From Bacteroidales bacterium (GTDB lineage: Bacteria; Bacteroidota; Bacteroidia; Bacteroidales; Tenuifilaceae), in assembly GCA_013141385.1 (NCBI GenBank), contig JABFRB010000017.1:1-53075 (forward strand): a stretch of DNA of 53,075 nucleotides. Direction: 5' to 3'. Shown here in pieces: positions 9,997-18,975 of this stretch. Both the position numbers and the translations under genes were made by a program. The stretch's first letter is position 1, and the number at the start of each line of letters is the position of its first letter. Below the pieces are notes generated by a model. That model saw only the letters and a program-made list of their open reading frames with translations. It did no database searches and was not told where the DNA came from.

Positions 9997-10488
9997 ATGA
10001 AAGCAGTCAAAGAATCAGGATTTAAATTTATTGAATATTCTAATAAAGGCGAACTTAACCCAGAAGATATTCGATTAGTCGACTTGGCTATAGATGCTCA
10101 AAAAACAAGTTATTCCCCTTACTCTAAGTTTAAAGTTGGAGCAGCCCTTTTATTGGAAAATGGAGAAATAATTCAAGGGAGTAACCAAGAAAACGGTGCG
10201 TATCCATCAGGGCTTTGTGCTGAAAGAGTTGCAATTTTCTATGCTGGGGCAAAATACCCTGGTATTCCTATAAAAACAATCGCAATAACCGCTAGTTTTA
10301 ATAATCAACTAACTATCGATCCCATTCCGCCTTGCGGTGCTTGTCGTCAGGTGATGATTGAATCAAGAAATATTGGGAAAAAACCAATAAAGGTAATAAT
10401 GGTGGGTAGTCAAAAGATTTACGAAGTTGAAGATGTTTCTTTTCTACTTCCATTTAATTTTTCCAACGTTAACGATGCTGTTAAGTAA
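9997..10488 (+). CDS. cdd: cytidine deaminase
   Basis: A 163-residue zinc-dependent cytidine deaminase that converts cytidine and deoxycytidine to uridine forms for pyrimidine salvage. The active-site motifs are complete: GLCAERVAIF supplies the first zinc cysteine with the proton-shuttle glutamate, and PPCGACRQVM supplies the other two cysteines. The N-terminal segment SYSPYSKFKVGAALLLENG is the usual substrate-binding part. An extra 30 residues precede the core. It is the homotetrameric size class. It stands alone, on the strand opposite to both neighbours. Confidence 0.94.
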   Translation: MKAVKESGFKFIEYSNKGELNPEDIRLVDLAIDAQKTSYSPYSKFKVGAALLLENGEIIQGSNQENGAYPSGLCAERVAIFYAGAKYPGIPIKTIAITASFNNQLTIDPIPPCGACRQVMIESRNIGKKPIKVIMVGSQKIYEVEDVSFLLPFNFSNVNDAVK

Positions 10489-10549
10489 AGTTTTTTAGAA
10501 CAAAACTCCTGTTTATTAAATTGTTGACCGGTTATAAATTAAGCCTTTA

Positions 10550-10588
10550 GAGGTTGTTTTTTATATTAGAAAGGTATCTAACAACCTC
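10550..10588. terminator. hairpin between convergent cdd and pseudouridine synthase genes
   Basis: GAGGTTG pairs with CAACCTC, and within it TTAGA pairs with TCTAA around a 6-nt loop, leaving a one-sided T-rich bulge. It lies between two convergent stop codons, so a bidirectional terminator is plausible, but no strong U-tract follows on either side. Confidence 0.4.
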
Positions 10589-10600
10589 AACAAATAATTG

Positions 10601-11287
10601 CTACAAGGCCAAAAATTCTTTCCAAAGAACATCCTCTGGGGTTTGTGCAACAATTTCAATAAATTCCCCGCTAACTGGATGGATAAAACTTACCAACCTT
10701 GAATGAAGATGAATACCCCCATCAGGGTTTGATCGAGGAAAGCCGTACTTTAGATCGCCCTTAATTGGGCATCCAATCTTTGCAAGTTGGCTTCTTATTT
10801 GGTGATGTCTACCCGTTAAAAGTTCTATTTCAAGTAGAAAGTAATTGCTTGTTTTTCCTAGCACTTTATAAATAAGCTTAGCCTCCTTCGATTCGGGTTT
10901 AACCGTATCAAATACGTAGGACTTATTTTGCTTGGTGTTTCTTAATAAATAGTGGGTTAAAGTATCACTCTCTTTGGGAGGAATACTTTTTACAACTGCC
11001 CAATAGATTTTTTTTACCTGTCCATCATGAAAAAGCTTATTCATTCTAGGTAAAACCTTACTAGTTTTCGCAAAAAGCACCGCCCCACTAACAGGTCTGT
11101 CAATTCGATGAATCACCTCAAGGTAAACATTCCCCGGTTTTTTGTCGCGAAGTTTAATAACCGACTTTATCTGCTCAATTAGTGGTTCATCGCCAGTTTT
11201 ATCACTTTGAACAATATCATGATTAGTCTTATTTACGGCAATAATATGGTTATCCTCATAAAGGATACGGTCAGGTGTAAAATTCAT
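10601..11287 (-). CDS. RluA-family pseudouridine synthase
   Basis: This 228-residue enzyme isomerises specific uridines of ribosomal or transfer RNA to pseudouridine. The catalytic aspartate lies in HRIDRPVSGAVLFAKT (residue about 62), the family's HRLDxxTSG motif, and the later GRHHQIRSQLA and HLHSRLVSF segments are also typical. No S4 RNA-binding domain precedes the catalytic core, as in the short RluA/TruC-like members. The target site cannot be predicted. panB lies 14 bases upstream on the same strand, so they probably share a transcript. Confidence 0.92.
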   Translation of the reverse strand: MNFTPDRILYEDNHIIAVNKTNHDIVQSDKTGDEPLIEQIKSVIKLRDKKPGNVYLEVIHRIDRPVSGAVLFAKTSKVLPRMNKLFHDGQVKKIYWAVVKSIPPKESDTLTHYLLRNTKQNKSYVFDTVKPESKEAKLIYKVLGKTSNYFLLEIELLTGRHHQIRSQLAKIGCPIKGDLKYGFPRSNPDGGIHLHSRLVSFIHPVSGEFIEIVAQTPEDVLWKEFLAL

Positions 11288-11301
11288 AAGAATTATTAAG
11301 G

Positions 11302-12117
11302 CTAATATTGTTCTTTTTCATTAGGAAAATCGGAATTCTTAACATCATTTATATATGACTGAAAAGCACCTAGCATCTCTGCATAAAGGTTATGGTAGCG
11401 CCTTAAAAATCTTGGAGAAAATTCTTGAGTAATTCCAAGCATATCATGAGTTACAAGTACTTGACCATCTACACCATTGCCAGCACCAATACCTATTACT
11501 GGAATTTTTAAATCACGAGCAACTTTAGCACCTAATTTTGCAGGTATTTTTTCAAGAACGATTGAGAAGCAGCCTGTTTCCTGAAGGATTTGAGCATCTT
11601 CAACCAGTTTATCCGCCTCATCCTCATCCTTTGCACGAACAACATAAGTTCCAAATTTATGAATTGATTGCGGCGTAAGACCAAGATGTCCCATAACAGG
11701 AATACCTGCGGAAAGTATACGAGATACAGATTCAACTATTTCCCTTCCTCCTTCAAGTTTTACAGCATCAGCACCGCTCTCCTTCATTATACGTATTGCT
11801 GAGTTTAAGGCTAATTTCGAATTACCCTGATATGATCCAAACGGCATATCAACAACTATCAATGCTCTTTTAATTGCACGCACTACAGAAGATGCGTGAT
11901 ATATCATCTGATCAAGGGTAATCGGTAGTGTCGATTCATAACCTGCCATTACATTGGATGCGGAGTCCCCAACTAGAATCACATCAATACCAGCAGCATC
12001 AAGTATTCTTGCCATTGAAAAATCATAAGCCGTTAGCATTGATATTTTTTCCCCTCTATGTTTCATTTCACCCAACACGTGAGTTGTAACAATTCGAGCT
12101 TTACCTTCGATTGACAT
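11302..12117 (-). CDS. panB: 3-methyl-2-oxobutanoate hydroxymethyltransferase
   Basis: PanB makes ketopantoate from alpha-ketoisovalerate and 5,10-methylenetetrahydrofolate, the first committed step of pantothenate and CoA synthesis. The 271-residue protein shows the TIM-barrel family motifs: [33 protein letters not shown] (metal-binding Asp), [13 protein letters not shown], and the [20 protein letters not shown] segment. The length is normal. It starts with ATG, has a good Bacteroidota promoter 37-70 bases upstream, and is followed by a pseudouridine synthase. The other pan genes are not in the window. Confidence 0.96.
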   Translation of the reverse strand: MSIEGKARIVTTHVLGEMKHRGEKISMLTAYDFSMARILDAAGIDVILVGDSASNVMAGYESTLPITLDQMIYHASSVVRAIKRALIVVDMPFGSYQGNSKLALNSAIRIMKESGADAVKLEGGREIVESVSRILSAGIPVMGHLGLTPQSIHKFGTYVVRAKDEDEADKLVEDAQILQETGCFSIVLEKIPAKLGAKVARDLKIPVIGIGAGNGVDGQVLVTHDMLGITQEFSPRFLRRYHNLYAEMLGAFQSYINDVKNSDFPNEKEQY

Positions 12118-12438
12118 ATTTTAATATTTATAAAGATTTCACATTAAAAACTTCAAATTTAAGGCAATAATTTAATTTACTCTCAAATGATCAAAGTCTT
12201 TATATTTTTTTTGCAAAATCAACAATATGACGAATTGGCAGCAATACATATAAAACAATGATTTTTAATAATTTATAATAATTATAAGCCTGACGGATAT
12301 TAAATAAACTGACAATTACATCTTTTTAATAGTAGAAATTATGCCACAATTACTTAGAATTAGGCAATATATAAGGTTGGCATAATGATTGAAGTTACAT
12401 GCAAACATAATTTAGAATTAACAAAAAACTCAATAGAA
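12118..12438. other. intergenic region between divergent panB and dnaK
   Basis: This 321-base gap is AT-rich and carries the panB promoter on the minus strand. I looked for dnaK control signals. There is no CIRCE element (TTAGCACTC-N9-GAGTGCTAA) and no convincing heat-shock promoter that I can recognise. A start-like ATG at 12385 is in frame with dnaK but would add 18 residues before the universally conserved N-terminus. Confidence 0.5.
12154..12187 (-). promoter_or_regulatory. putative panB promoter
   Basis: On the minus strand TTTG (12187-12184) is followed after 22 bases by TAAATTTG (12161-12154), close to the Bacteroidota vegetative consensus TTTG-N19-21-TAnnTTTG. It lies 37 bases before the panB start. 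Confidence 0.5.
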
Positions 12439-14349
12439 ATGGGCAAAATAATTGGAATAGATTTAGGAACAACCAATTCATGTGTTTCTGTAATGGAGGG
12501 TAACGAACCTGTCGTAATTGCGAATAGCGAGGGGAAAAGAACAACTCCTTCTGTAGTCGGATTTGTTGAAAATGGCGAACGTAAAGTCGGCGATCCAGCC
12601 AAAAGACAAGCGATTACAAATCCTAAAAAAACTATTTTTTCTATAAAACGTTTTATGGGAGAAACCTTTGATAAGGTTACCCTTGAGGTACAACGAGTAC
12701 CCTACCAAGTAGTAAAAGGAGACAACAACACCCCTAGAGTAGTTATTGACGATCGTAAGTACACCCCTCAGGAGATTTCAGCTATGGTTCTTCAAAAGAT
12801 GAAGAAAACAGCGGAAGACTATCTTGGTCAAGAAGTTACTGAAGCAGTAATTACTGTTCCAGCATATTTTAGTGATTCACAACGTCAGGCTACAAAAGAG
12901 GCTGGAGAAATTGCAGGTTTAAAAGTAAGACGTATTATTAACGAACCTACTGCCGCAGCTTTGGCATACGGCCTTGACAAAAAGTCTACAGATCTTAAGA
13001 TAGCTGTTTTTGACTTAGGTGGTGGAACATTCGATATTTCAATACTTGAACTAGGTGAAGGTGTTTTTGAGGTTAAATCGACCAATGGGGACACTCACCT
13101 TGGAGGTGACGACTTTGACCATGTCCTAGTTGACTGGTTGGCAGAAGAGTTTAAAAAGGATGAAGGTCTTGATTTGCGAAAAGACCCTATGGCGTTACAA
13201 AGATTAAAAGAAGCTGCTGAGAAAGCTAAAATTGAACTCTCGAGCACAACTTCTACTGAAATTAATCTACCCTATATCATGCCCGTTAATGGCATTCCTA
13301 AACACTTAGTAAGAACTTTAACAAGAGCAAACTTTGAAAAACTATGCGATCAATTAATTCAACGAACAGTTGAACCTTGCCGCAAAGCCCTTAGTGATGC
13401 AGGTTTGCAAACATCAGAGATTAATGAAGTTATTCTCGTTGGTGGTTCAACAAGAATTCCTGCAATTCAGCAGTTAGTTGAGAAATTCTTTGGTAGAGTT
13501 CCTAATAGGAGTGTAAACCCTGATGAGGTAGTTGCAGTTGGAGCAGCAATTCAAGGTGGTGTTTTAACTGGTGAGGTAAAAGATGTTCTTTTGCTAGATG
13601 TTACACCACTATCACTTGGTATTGAAACCATGGGAAGTGTATTCACTCGCTTGATTGATGCAAATACAACAATTCCTACACGAAAATCGGAAACTTTTAC
13701 AACAGCTGCGGACAATCAACCTACTGTAGAAATACATGTTTTACAAGGTGAACGACCATTAGCAAAAGATAATAAAACGATTGGTCGTTTCAACCTAGAT
13801 GGATTACCACCTGCACCACGTGGAGTTCCTCAAATTGAAGTAACCTTTGACATTGATGCTAATGGGATACTTCATGTTTCGGCAAAAGATAAAGGAACAG
13901 GAAAAGAGCAACGTATTAGGATTGAAGCATCATCAGGACTTACCGATAGCGAAATAAAACGCATGAGAGATGAAGCCAAAGCTAACGAGGAATCAGATAA
14001 AAAGGAAAAAGAGAGAATCGATAAACTCAATGCCGCTGACAGCTTGATATTCCAAACTGAAAAGCAACTGAAAGAATTCGGTGATAAAATACCAGCTGAT
14101 AAAAAAACTCCAATAGAGCAGGCCTTAACAAAACTTAAAGAAGCCCACAAGAGTCAGGATATACCAGCTATTGAAACAGCCTCTGAAGAGTTAACCAAAG
14201 TTTGGCAAACTGCCTCAGAAGAACTTTACAAAAACACTCAGGGTCCTAGCCAAGAAGGTGGTCAAACACCACCATCAGATTCATCATCTTCAAATAATGG
14301 AGAAAAGAATAAAGAGGTTACTGATGTTGATTTTGAGGAAGTTAAATAA
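12439..14349 (+). CDS. dnaK: chaperone DnaK (Hsp70)
   Basis: This 636-residue protein is the ATP-driven chaperone DnaK. The start at 12439 gives the canonical [20 protein letters not shown]; the frame is open 18 codons further upstream, but that extension is not conserved in the family. ATPase signatures are present ([30 protein letters not shown]), followed by the substrate-binding domain from about residue 385 and a lid; the C-terminus is the Gly/Ser/Asn-rich tail ending TDVDFEEVK. No grpE or dnaJ is adjacent. A strong intrinsic terminator sits 18 bases after the stop. Confidence 0.98.
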   Translation: MGKIIGIDLGTTNSCVSVMEGNEPVVIANSEGKRTTPSVVGFVENGERKVGDPAKRQAITNPKKTIFSIKRFMGETFDKVTLEVQRVPYQVVKGDNNTPRVVIDDRKYTPQEISAMVLQKMKKTAEDYLGQEVTEAVITVPAYFSDSQRQATKEAGEIAGLKVRRIINEPTAAALAYGLDKKSTDLKIAVFDLGGGTFDISILELGEGVFEVKSTNGDTHLGGDDFDHVLVDWLAEEFKKDEGLDLRKDPMALQRLKEAAEKAKIELSSTTSTEINLPYIMPVNGIPKHLVRTLTRANFEKLCDQLIQRTVEPCRKALSDAGLQTSEINEVILVGGSTRIPAIQQLVEKFFGRVPNRSVNPDEVVAVGAAIQGGVLTGEVKDVLLLDVTPLSLGIETMGSVFTRLIDANTTIPTRKSETFTTAADNQPTVEIHVLQGERPLAKDNKTIGRFNLDGLPPAPRGVPQIEVTFDIDANGILHVSAKDKGTGKEQRIRIEASSGLTDSEIKRMRDEAKANEESDKKEKERIDKLNAADSLIFQTEKQLKEFGDKIPADKKTPIEQALTKLKEAHKSQDIPAIETASEELTKVWQTASEELYKNTQGPSQEGGQTPPSDSSSSNNGEKNKEVTDVDFEEVK

Positions 14350-14367
14350 CATACTTTTGAATCTTTT

Positions 14368-14398
14368 AAAGCCCCCTCCTTTGGGGGCTTTTCTTTTT
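14368..14398 (+). terminator. dnaK terminator
   Basis: AAAGCCCCC and GGGGGCTTT form a strong stem around a 6-nt loop, followed by TTCTTTTTG. It is a clear intrinsic terminator for dnaK. Confidence 0.92.
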
Positions 14399-14431
14399 GT
14401 TAGCAATAGGTTAACTTTGAACAAAAAAAGT

Positions 14432-15247
14432 ATGAACTTCATCAGACTAGTTATCATTCTTTTCTTTCTTTCAATTGCTCCTACTTCTCAATCCAGCAAT
14501 TTTTATCAGAATGATACATTATTTAATCAGAAAGATAAAAACAACCTTAAGCAAGGATTCTGGAAAAAAGTTTTTCCAAATGGAAAAATTGCCTATCAAG
14601 GTTTCTTTAAGGATGACAAACCACGTGGTACTTTTAAGCGCTACCATGAAGTTGGTACTATTAAAGCAATATTGTTATATAATAACGATGGCACATCATC
14701 AAAAGCAAAACTATTCTACACAAACGGGAGTCTTGCAGCAGAAGGGTTGTTCTTCAATAATCAGAAAGATAGTATTTGGAAATATTATAGTCCAGCTCAT
14801 AGATTGGTTTTTGAGGAATCCTTTAAAAAAGGCTTAAAAGATGGTCTTTTTAAGAGTTACTACGAAGATGGAACTGCGTATGAAACCATTAGTTGGAAAA
14901 ACGGAAAAATACATGGTGATTTAATTCAATACTATAAGGATGGTTCTTACAAAACCTATGTAAAATTTATTTCAGGAATTCAGCAAGGTGCTGTAAAAGT
15001 ATATTACTTCGATGGGAAAATTAGGGTTGAAGGAAGTTATAAAAATGGCTTAAAAAATGGTATATGGAAAATCTATGATCCAAATGGGAAATTAACAGGA
15101 GAAATTAAGTATATCAATGGAAGTGCTGAGAATAATGATAAACTAATTGAAAAGGAAAGCGAATTACTACAACAAGTTATCTCAAAAGCAGGAACAATAC
15201 CAGAACCAACAATTGAAGATTTTTTAAGGCAGTCTGGAGGATATTAA
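14432..15247 (+). CDS. secreted MORN-repeat / YwqK-like protein
   Basis: This 271-residue protein has an N-terminal signal peptide (NFIRLVIILFFLSIAPTSQS) and then about seven MORN-like repeats of the YwqK type, with recurring patterns such as KQGFWKKVFPNGKIAYQG, DGLFKSYYEDGTAYE and KNGIWKIYDPNGKLTGE. The repeats form a beta-hairpin ladder; in Bacteroidota such proteins are exported and their function is mostly unknown. Automated names calling these antitoxins are unreliable and no toxin is present here. The start at ATG 14432 was chosen because it begins a clean signal peptide; the upstream open frame overlaps dnaK. It lies 12 bases before xseA. Confidence 0.8.
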   Translation: MNFIRLVIILFFLSIAPTSQSSNFYQNDTLFNQKDKNNLKQGFWKKVFPNGKIAYQGFFKDDKPRGTFKRYHEVGTIKAILLYNNDGTSSKAKLFYTNGSLAAEGLFFNNQKDSIWKYYSPAHRLVFEESFKKGLKDGLFKSYYEDGTAYETISWKNGKIHGDLIQYYKDGSYKTYVKFISGIQQGAVKVYYFDGKIRVEGSYKNGLKNGIWKIYDPNGKLTGEIKYINGSAENNDKLIEKESELLQQVISKAGTIPEPTIEDFLRQSGGY

Positions 15248-15259
15248 TTATAAACAGCT

Positions 15260-16630
15260 ATGCTCGCCTCTGATAAAATAACCTTATTTGAACTAAACCA
15301 GAAAGTAAAGGAAACCCTATCCCAATCCTTTCAAACAAACTATTGGATTGTAGCCGAGGTGAGCGAGGTAAAGGAGAATAGTTCAGGGCATTGTTATCTT
15401 GAACTAATTCAAAAAGATGAACTCCAGGATTACCCTAAAGCCAAAGCACGCGCAACCATATGGGCTTATACCTATAGAATGCTTAAACCCTATTTTGAAA
15501 CAACAACAGGGAGATCAATCTCTTCAGGCATTAAAATACTAGTTTTAGCGGAAGTTGTTTTTCATGAAGTTTTTGGATATTCGTTAAATATAACGGATAT
15601 TGAACCTAATTACACCATTGGTGATATAGAGCAAAAACGCCGTGAGGCAATTGAGAAACTTGTTGTAGAAGGCGTATTTGATATGAATAAAGGGCTTGAA
15701 CTACAAGTACCGCCTAAAAGAGTTGCTGTTATTTCATCCTCATCAGCCGCTGGTTTACAAGATTTTATAAACCAACTTCATACAAATAATTACGGGTATA
15801 AAATTGAACATACCTTATTTACTGCTATAATGCAAGGGAGTTCAGCAGAAGAGTCAATTATTAATGCACTGAATAAGATAAATGAACAATACTACAATTT
15901 TGATGTAGTAGTTATTATTAGAGGTGGGGGTTCACAGGCTGATCTTGCCTGTTTCGATAGCTATTGGCTTGCTGCTCATGTTGCACAATTCCCACTGCCT
16001 ATAATCACTGGCATTGGGCACGAAAAAGATATATCAGTTGTTGACTTAGTTGCCCACACCAAACTTAAAACGCCAACTGCGGTTGCTGATTTTATAGTTA
16101 GCAAATTCATTGAAGCAGAATCTATTTTGCATGATTTAAAGGATAGATTAGAATTTATTATTGAGGAAAATTTAACCACTGAAAAGCTTCAATTCGAAAG
16201 AAGATTATCCTCAATAACACCTCGGATATTTCAAGAAATATCAAAAGGCGAGATTAATATAGAACGATTATATCGAAAATATTCATATTCATTAAATCAA
16301 CTCATATTAAACGAGCGCTCAAAAACAACTAAAGCGGCTAAAACGTTTGAACTTTTATCGTTAATGAAAATAGCAAAATCATATAACAACATCAACCAGT
16401 TTAAGAGTTTTTTAAATAATTATTCACTACGATACTTGGTAAATCAAAATAATTTACTGGAAATAATTCACAAGACAAACACATCATCCGATCCATCAAA
16501 TATCCTCAAGCGAGGGTATTCAATCACCCTTCATAATGGAAAAATCCTTAAAGATTCAAAACTGGTGAAAAAAGGTGAAACAATAACAACCAAACTAAAT
16601 AAAGGGGAGTTGAATAGTAACGTAATTTAA
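15260..16630 (+). CDS. xseA: exodeoxyribonuclease VII large subunit
   Basis: XseA is the catalytic subunit of exonuclease VII, which degrades single-stranded DNA from both ends. The 456-residue protein has an N-terminal OB-fold (to about 120), the catalytic core with PPKRVAVISSSSAAGLQDF, RGGGSQADLACFD and PIITGIGHEKDISVVD (containing the conserved acidic and histidine residues), a long helical middle region, and the C-terminal ILKRGYSITLHNGKIL motif. Everything expected is present. Its partner xseB is not adjacent but about 5.2 kb downstream, behind two histidine kinase genes on the same strand. Confidence 0.96.
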   Translation: MLASDKITLFELNQKVKETLSQSFQTNYWIVAEVSEVKENSSGHCYLELIQKDELQDYPKAKARATIWAYTYRMLKPYFETTTGRSISSGIKILVLAEVVFHEVFGYSLNITDIEPNYTIGDIEQKRREAIEKLVVEGVFDMNKGLELQVPPKRVAVISSSSAAGLQDFINQLHTNNYGYKIEHTLFTAIMQGSSAEESIINALNKINEQYYNFDVVVIIRGGGSQADLACFDSYWLAAHVAQFPLPIITGIGHEKDISVVDLVAHTKLKTPTAVADFIVSKFIEAESILHDLKDRLEFIIEENLTTEKLQFERRLSSITPRIFQEISKGEINIERLYRKYSYSLNQLILNERSKTTKAAKTFELLSLMKIAKSYNNINQFKSFLNNYSLRYLVNQNNLLEIIHKTNTSSDPSNILKRGYSITLHNGKILKDSKLVKKGETITTKLNKGELNSNVI

Positions 16631-16714
16631 GCATTAAAATCCTTTCAACTCTTTCTTAAGTTTTTGCTTTTAATAGATGTTTTTTATATTTTGCCGTTTC
16701 AAAAAAAAGAAACC

Positions 16715-18904
16715 TTGATTAAAATTAAATTATATATCCTTTTCATTCTCGGTTCAGGTTTGATAAATATATCTGTGGCTCAACAGGCTATTTCGAGAAA
16801 CAAGATTGATAGCCTTCTAAAACTTACCAAGAGCGCTTCAGAAGAGAGTAAAGTAGTCATCTACAAACAAATATCAAGTTTTTACCAAGGAAAGAACAAC
16901 GACACTGTTTTCTATTATGCCAACTTATCTCTTGAATCAGCAAATATTGATAAGAGTGATAATAGTTTTTACGAAGCCTTCAAAAGTTTAGGCAACGCTT
17001 ATGCCGATAAGTTTGACTATGCCCATGCACTTGAATACTTTTTAAAATCGAAAGAGTATTGTAAAAAAGCCAATAACAAATCTAATATAATTGACATCCA
17101 AATTTTAGTTGGTAAAGCATACAGAAATATTAAAAGATTTAGTGATGCAATAGATTCTTATAAAGAGGCTTATGAAGTTGCAAAAGAAATTGGAGATTTT
17201 AATAATGAAGGCACTCTTCTTTTCAAAATTGCGAATGTATACTATGATATAAATGATTTAAATAAAGCCTTAGAATATGCAATAAAATCCGCAAACATAT
17301 TTATTGCCAATAATATAGAACTGGATAAAGCAAAGGCTTACAACTTTATAGGTTATGTGCATATGGTTTTAAAGAATAATGATCTTGCTGAAGAATACTA
17401 TGAAAAAGCTTATAACTTATATTTGAAGGGAAATGATTTAGTGGGGCTATCTGTGGCTCTTAATAATCTAGGAGTCATGTATAGTACCAATAAAAATAAT
17501 CAAAAAGCTATCGAATTTTATTCCAAATCGCTTGTTTACGCAAAACAGCAAAACGATGATGATGCTATATCCACCGCAATGAACAATATCGGAATGATTT
17601 ACGTTGAAATGGGAGAAATAGAAAAAGGACTTAAATACTATTTCGAATCGCAAGAATACAGCGTTAAACTCTTTGACAAAACTGGTTATATAAATACTTT
17701 CAACAATATTGCTGCTGCCTACCTACAAGCAGGCAACTTACAAAAGGCTAATGAGTATGTGAACAAAGCCCTTCCTTTTGCAGGGAAACTTACTGACCTA
17801 GCATATATTCAGGAATGCTACCAAATACTTTCCCAGATCTATTCTATGAAAGGAATGTTCAATAAAGCGTTTGAATATAAAAGTTTACAACTAGCCTATA
17901 ATGATAGCCTTTACACACGTCAGCAAACAAGTAGTATTCTTGAAATGCAAACCCGATTTGAAACAGTAGCTAAAGAAAAAGAGATTCAACTACTTAAAAA
18001 AGATAGAGAGATTGGCGTCCTTGAGGTTGAACGTCATAAAAGTTTTCAGAAATATTTAGTAATATTTTCTATTCTACTTCTTATATCAGTGATAATTTTC
18101 AGCCTAAGAATCAAACGAAAAAATAACTTACTCCTTTCAGTAAAGAATAGAGAACTTGAACAAATCAACAAAAAATTAATAGAATCTGAGCAAAATCTTA
18201 TAGAACTTAATGCCACAAAGGACAAGTTTTTCTCAATAATTGCTCATGATCTAAAAAATCCTTTCAACGCACTGCTTGGATTCAGCCAACTGCTCGAACG
18301 AAATTATGATACCTATACAAAGACCGAGATTAAAGAATATATCAACGTAATTTACGAATCATCTCAAAGCCTTTTCAAATTACTAGATAATTTACTTCAA
18401 TGGTCAAGAACTCAAACAGGTTCAATTACTTATAATCCAGAAATTTTTAATTTATTGCCAGTTATCAAACAGGAGATTACTTACCTTCAATTCTATGCTG
18501 ATAAGAAAAAAATCGCCATTAAAGTTACAGTCGATAGCACTATCTCTGCTTTCGCAGATAAAAATATTATATCAACAGTAATCAGAAACTTGATTAACAA
18601 TGCCATTAAATTCACAAATTCAAACGGTAAGGTCGAAATTAGGGCTGTTGAAACTATAAATGAAATCGAAGTATCAATTGCTGATACTGGTGTTGGCATC
18701 GATGTAGATGATTTAGAAAAACTTTTTCAGCTAAACAGCTCAATCTCAAATAAAGGAACAGCAAACGAAGAGGGAACTGGTCTAGGATTACTACTTTGCA
18801 AAGAATTCATTGAAAGAAACGGTGGAAGAATTTGGGCCAACAGCAATAAAGGTAAAGGAAGTACATTCTACTTTACATTACCAAAAGAAACAGCAATCAA
18901 TTAG
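16715..18904 (+). CDS. TPR-containing sensor histidine kinase (first of two)
   Basis: This protein of about 729 residues is a membrane sensor kinase with a periplasmic TPR sensor. It has an N-terminal signal (IKLYILFILGSGLINISVAQ), around seven TPR units at about 45-400, a short coiled coil, one membrane helix (YLVIFSILLLISVIIFSL, about 447-465), a second coiled coil and a HisKA/HATPase_c module. The phosphorylatable histidine lies in FSIIAHDLKNPFNALLGF, the N-box is NLINNAIKFTN, and the nucleotide boxes are DTGVGI and GTGLGLLLCKEF. No receiver domain or response regulator gene is near. The frame has no ATG near its start; I chose TTG 16715, which gives a clean signal peptide, over TTG 16664. 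Confidence 0.85.
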   Translation: MIKIKLYILFILGSGLINISVAQQAISRNKIDSLLKLTKSASEESKVVIYKQISSFYQGKNNDTVFYYANLSLESANIDKSDNSFYEAFKSLGNAYADKFDYAHALEYFLKSKEYCKKANNKSNIIDIQILVGKAYRNIKRFSDAIDSYKEAYEVAKEIGDFNNEGTLLFKIANVYYDINDLNKALEYAIKSANIFIANNIELDKAKAYNFIGYVHMVLKNNDLAEEYYEKAYNLYLKGNDLVGLSVALNNLGVMYSTNKNNQKAIEFYSKSLVYAKQQNDDDAISTAMNNIGMIYVEMGEIEKGLKYYFESQEYSVKLFDKTGYINTFNNIAAAYLQAGNLQKANEYVNKALPFAGKLTDLAYIQECYQILSQIYSMKGMFNKAFEYKSLQLAYNDSLYTRQQTSSILEMQTRFETVAKEKEIQLLKKDREIGVLEVERHKSFQKYLVIFSILLLISVIIFSLRIKRKNNLLLSVKNRELEQINKKLIESEQNLIELNATKDKFFSIIAHDLKNPFNALLGFSQLLERNYDTYTKTEIKEYINVIYESSQSLFKLLDNLLQWSRTQTGSITYNPEIFNLLPVIKQEITYLQFYADKKKIAIKVTVDSTISAFADKNIISTVIRNLINNAIKFTNSNGKVEIRAVETINEIEVSIADTGVGIDVDDLEKLFQLNSSISNKGTANEEGTGLGLLLCKEFIERNGGRIWANSNKGKGSTFYFTLPKETAIN

Positions 18905-18975
18905 CATCAAAGAGTCTTTGAATTAATTAGCATTTAATTTATCATTGATTCTTGTTAAATTCTAAAAAACCTTTA

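Noticed and set aside
12118-12438. A heat-shock element (CIRCE) before dnaK
   Set aside because: I looked for TTAGCACTC and its inverted repeat and found none, so no such control is claimed.
12385-12438. Longer dnaK start at 12385
   Set aside because: The extra 18 residues precede a universally conserved N-terminus beginning at 12439, so the upstream ATG is not likely to be used.
14432-15247. A toxin-antitoxin module from the YwqK-like label
   Set aside because: The protein is secreted and repeat-built, and there is no toxin gene next to it.
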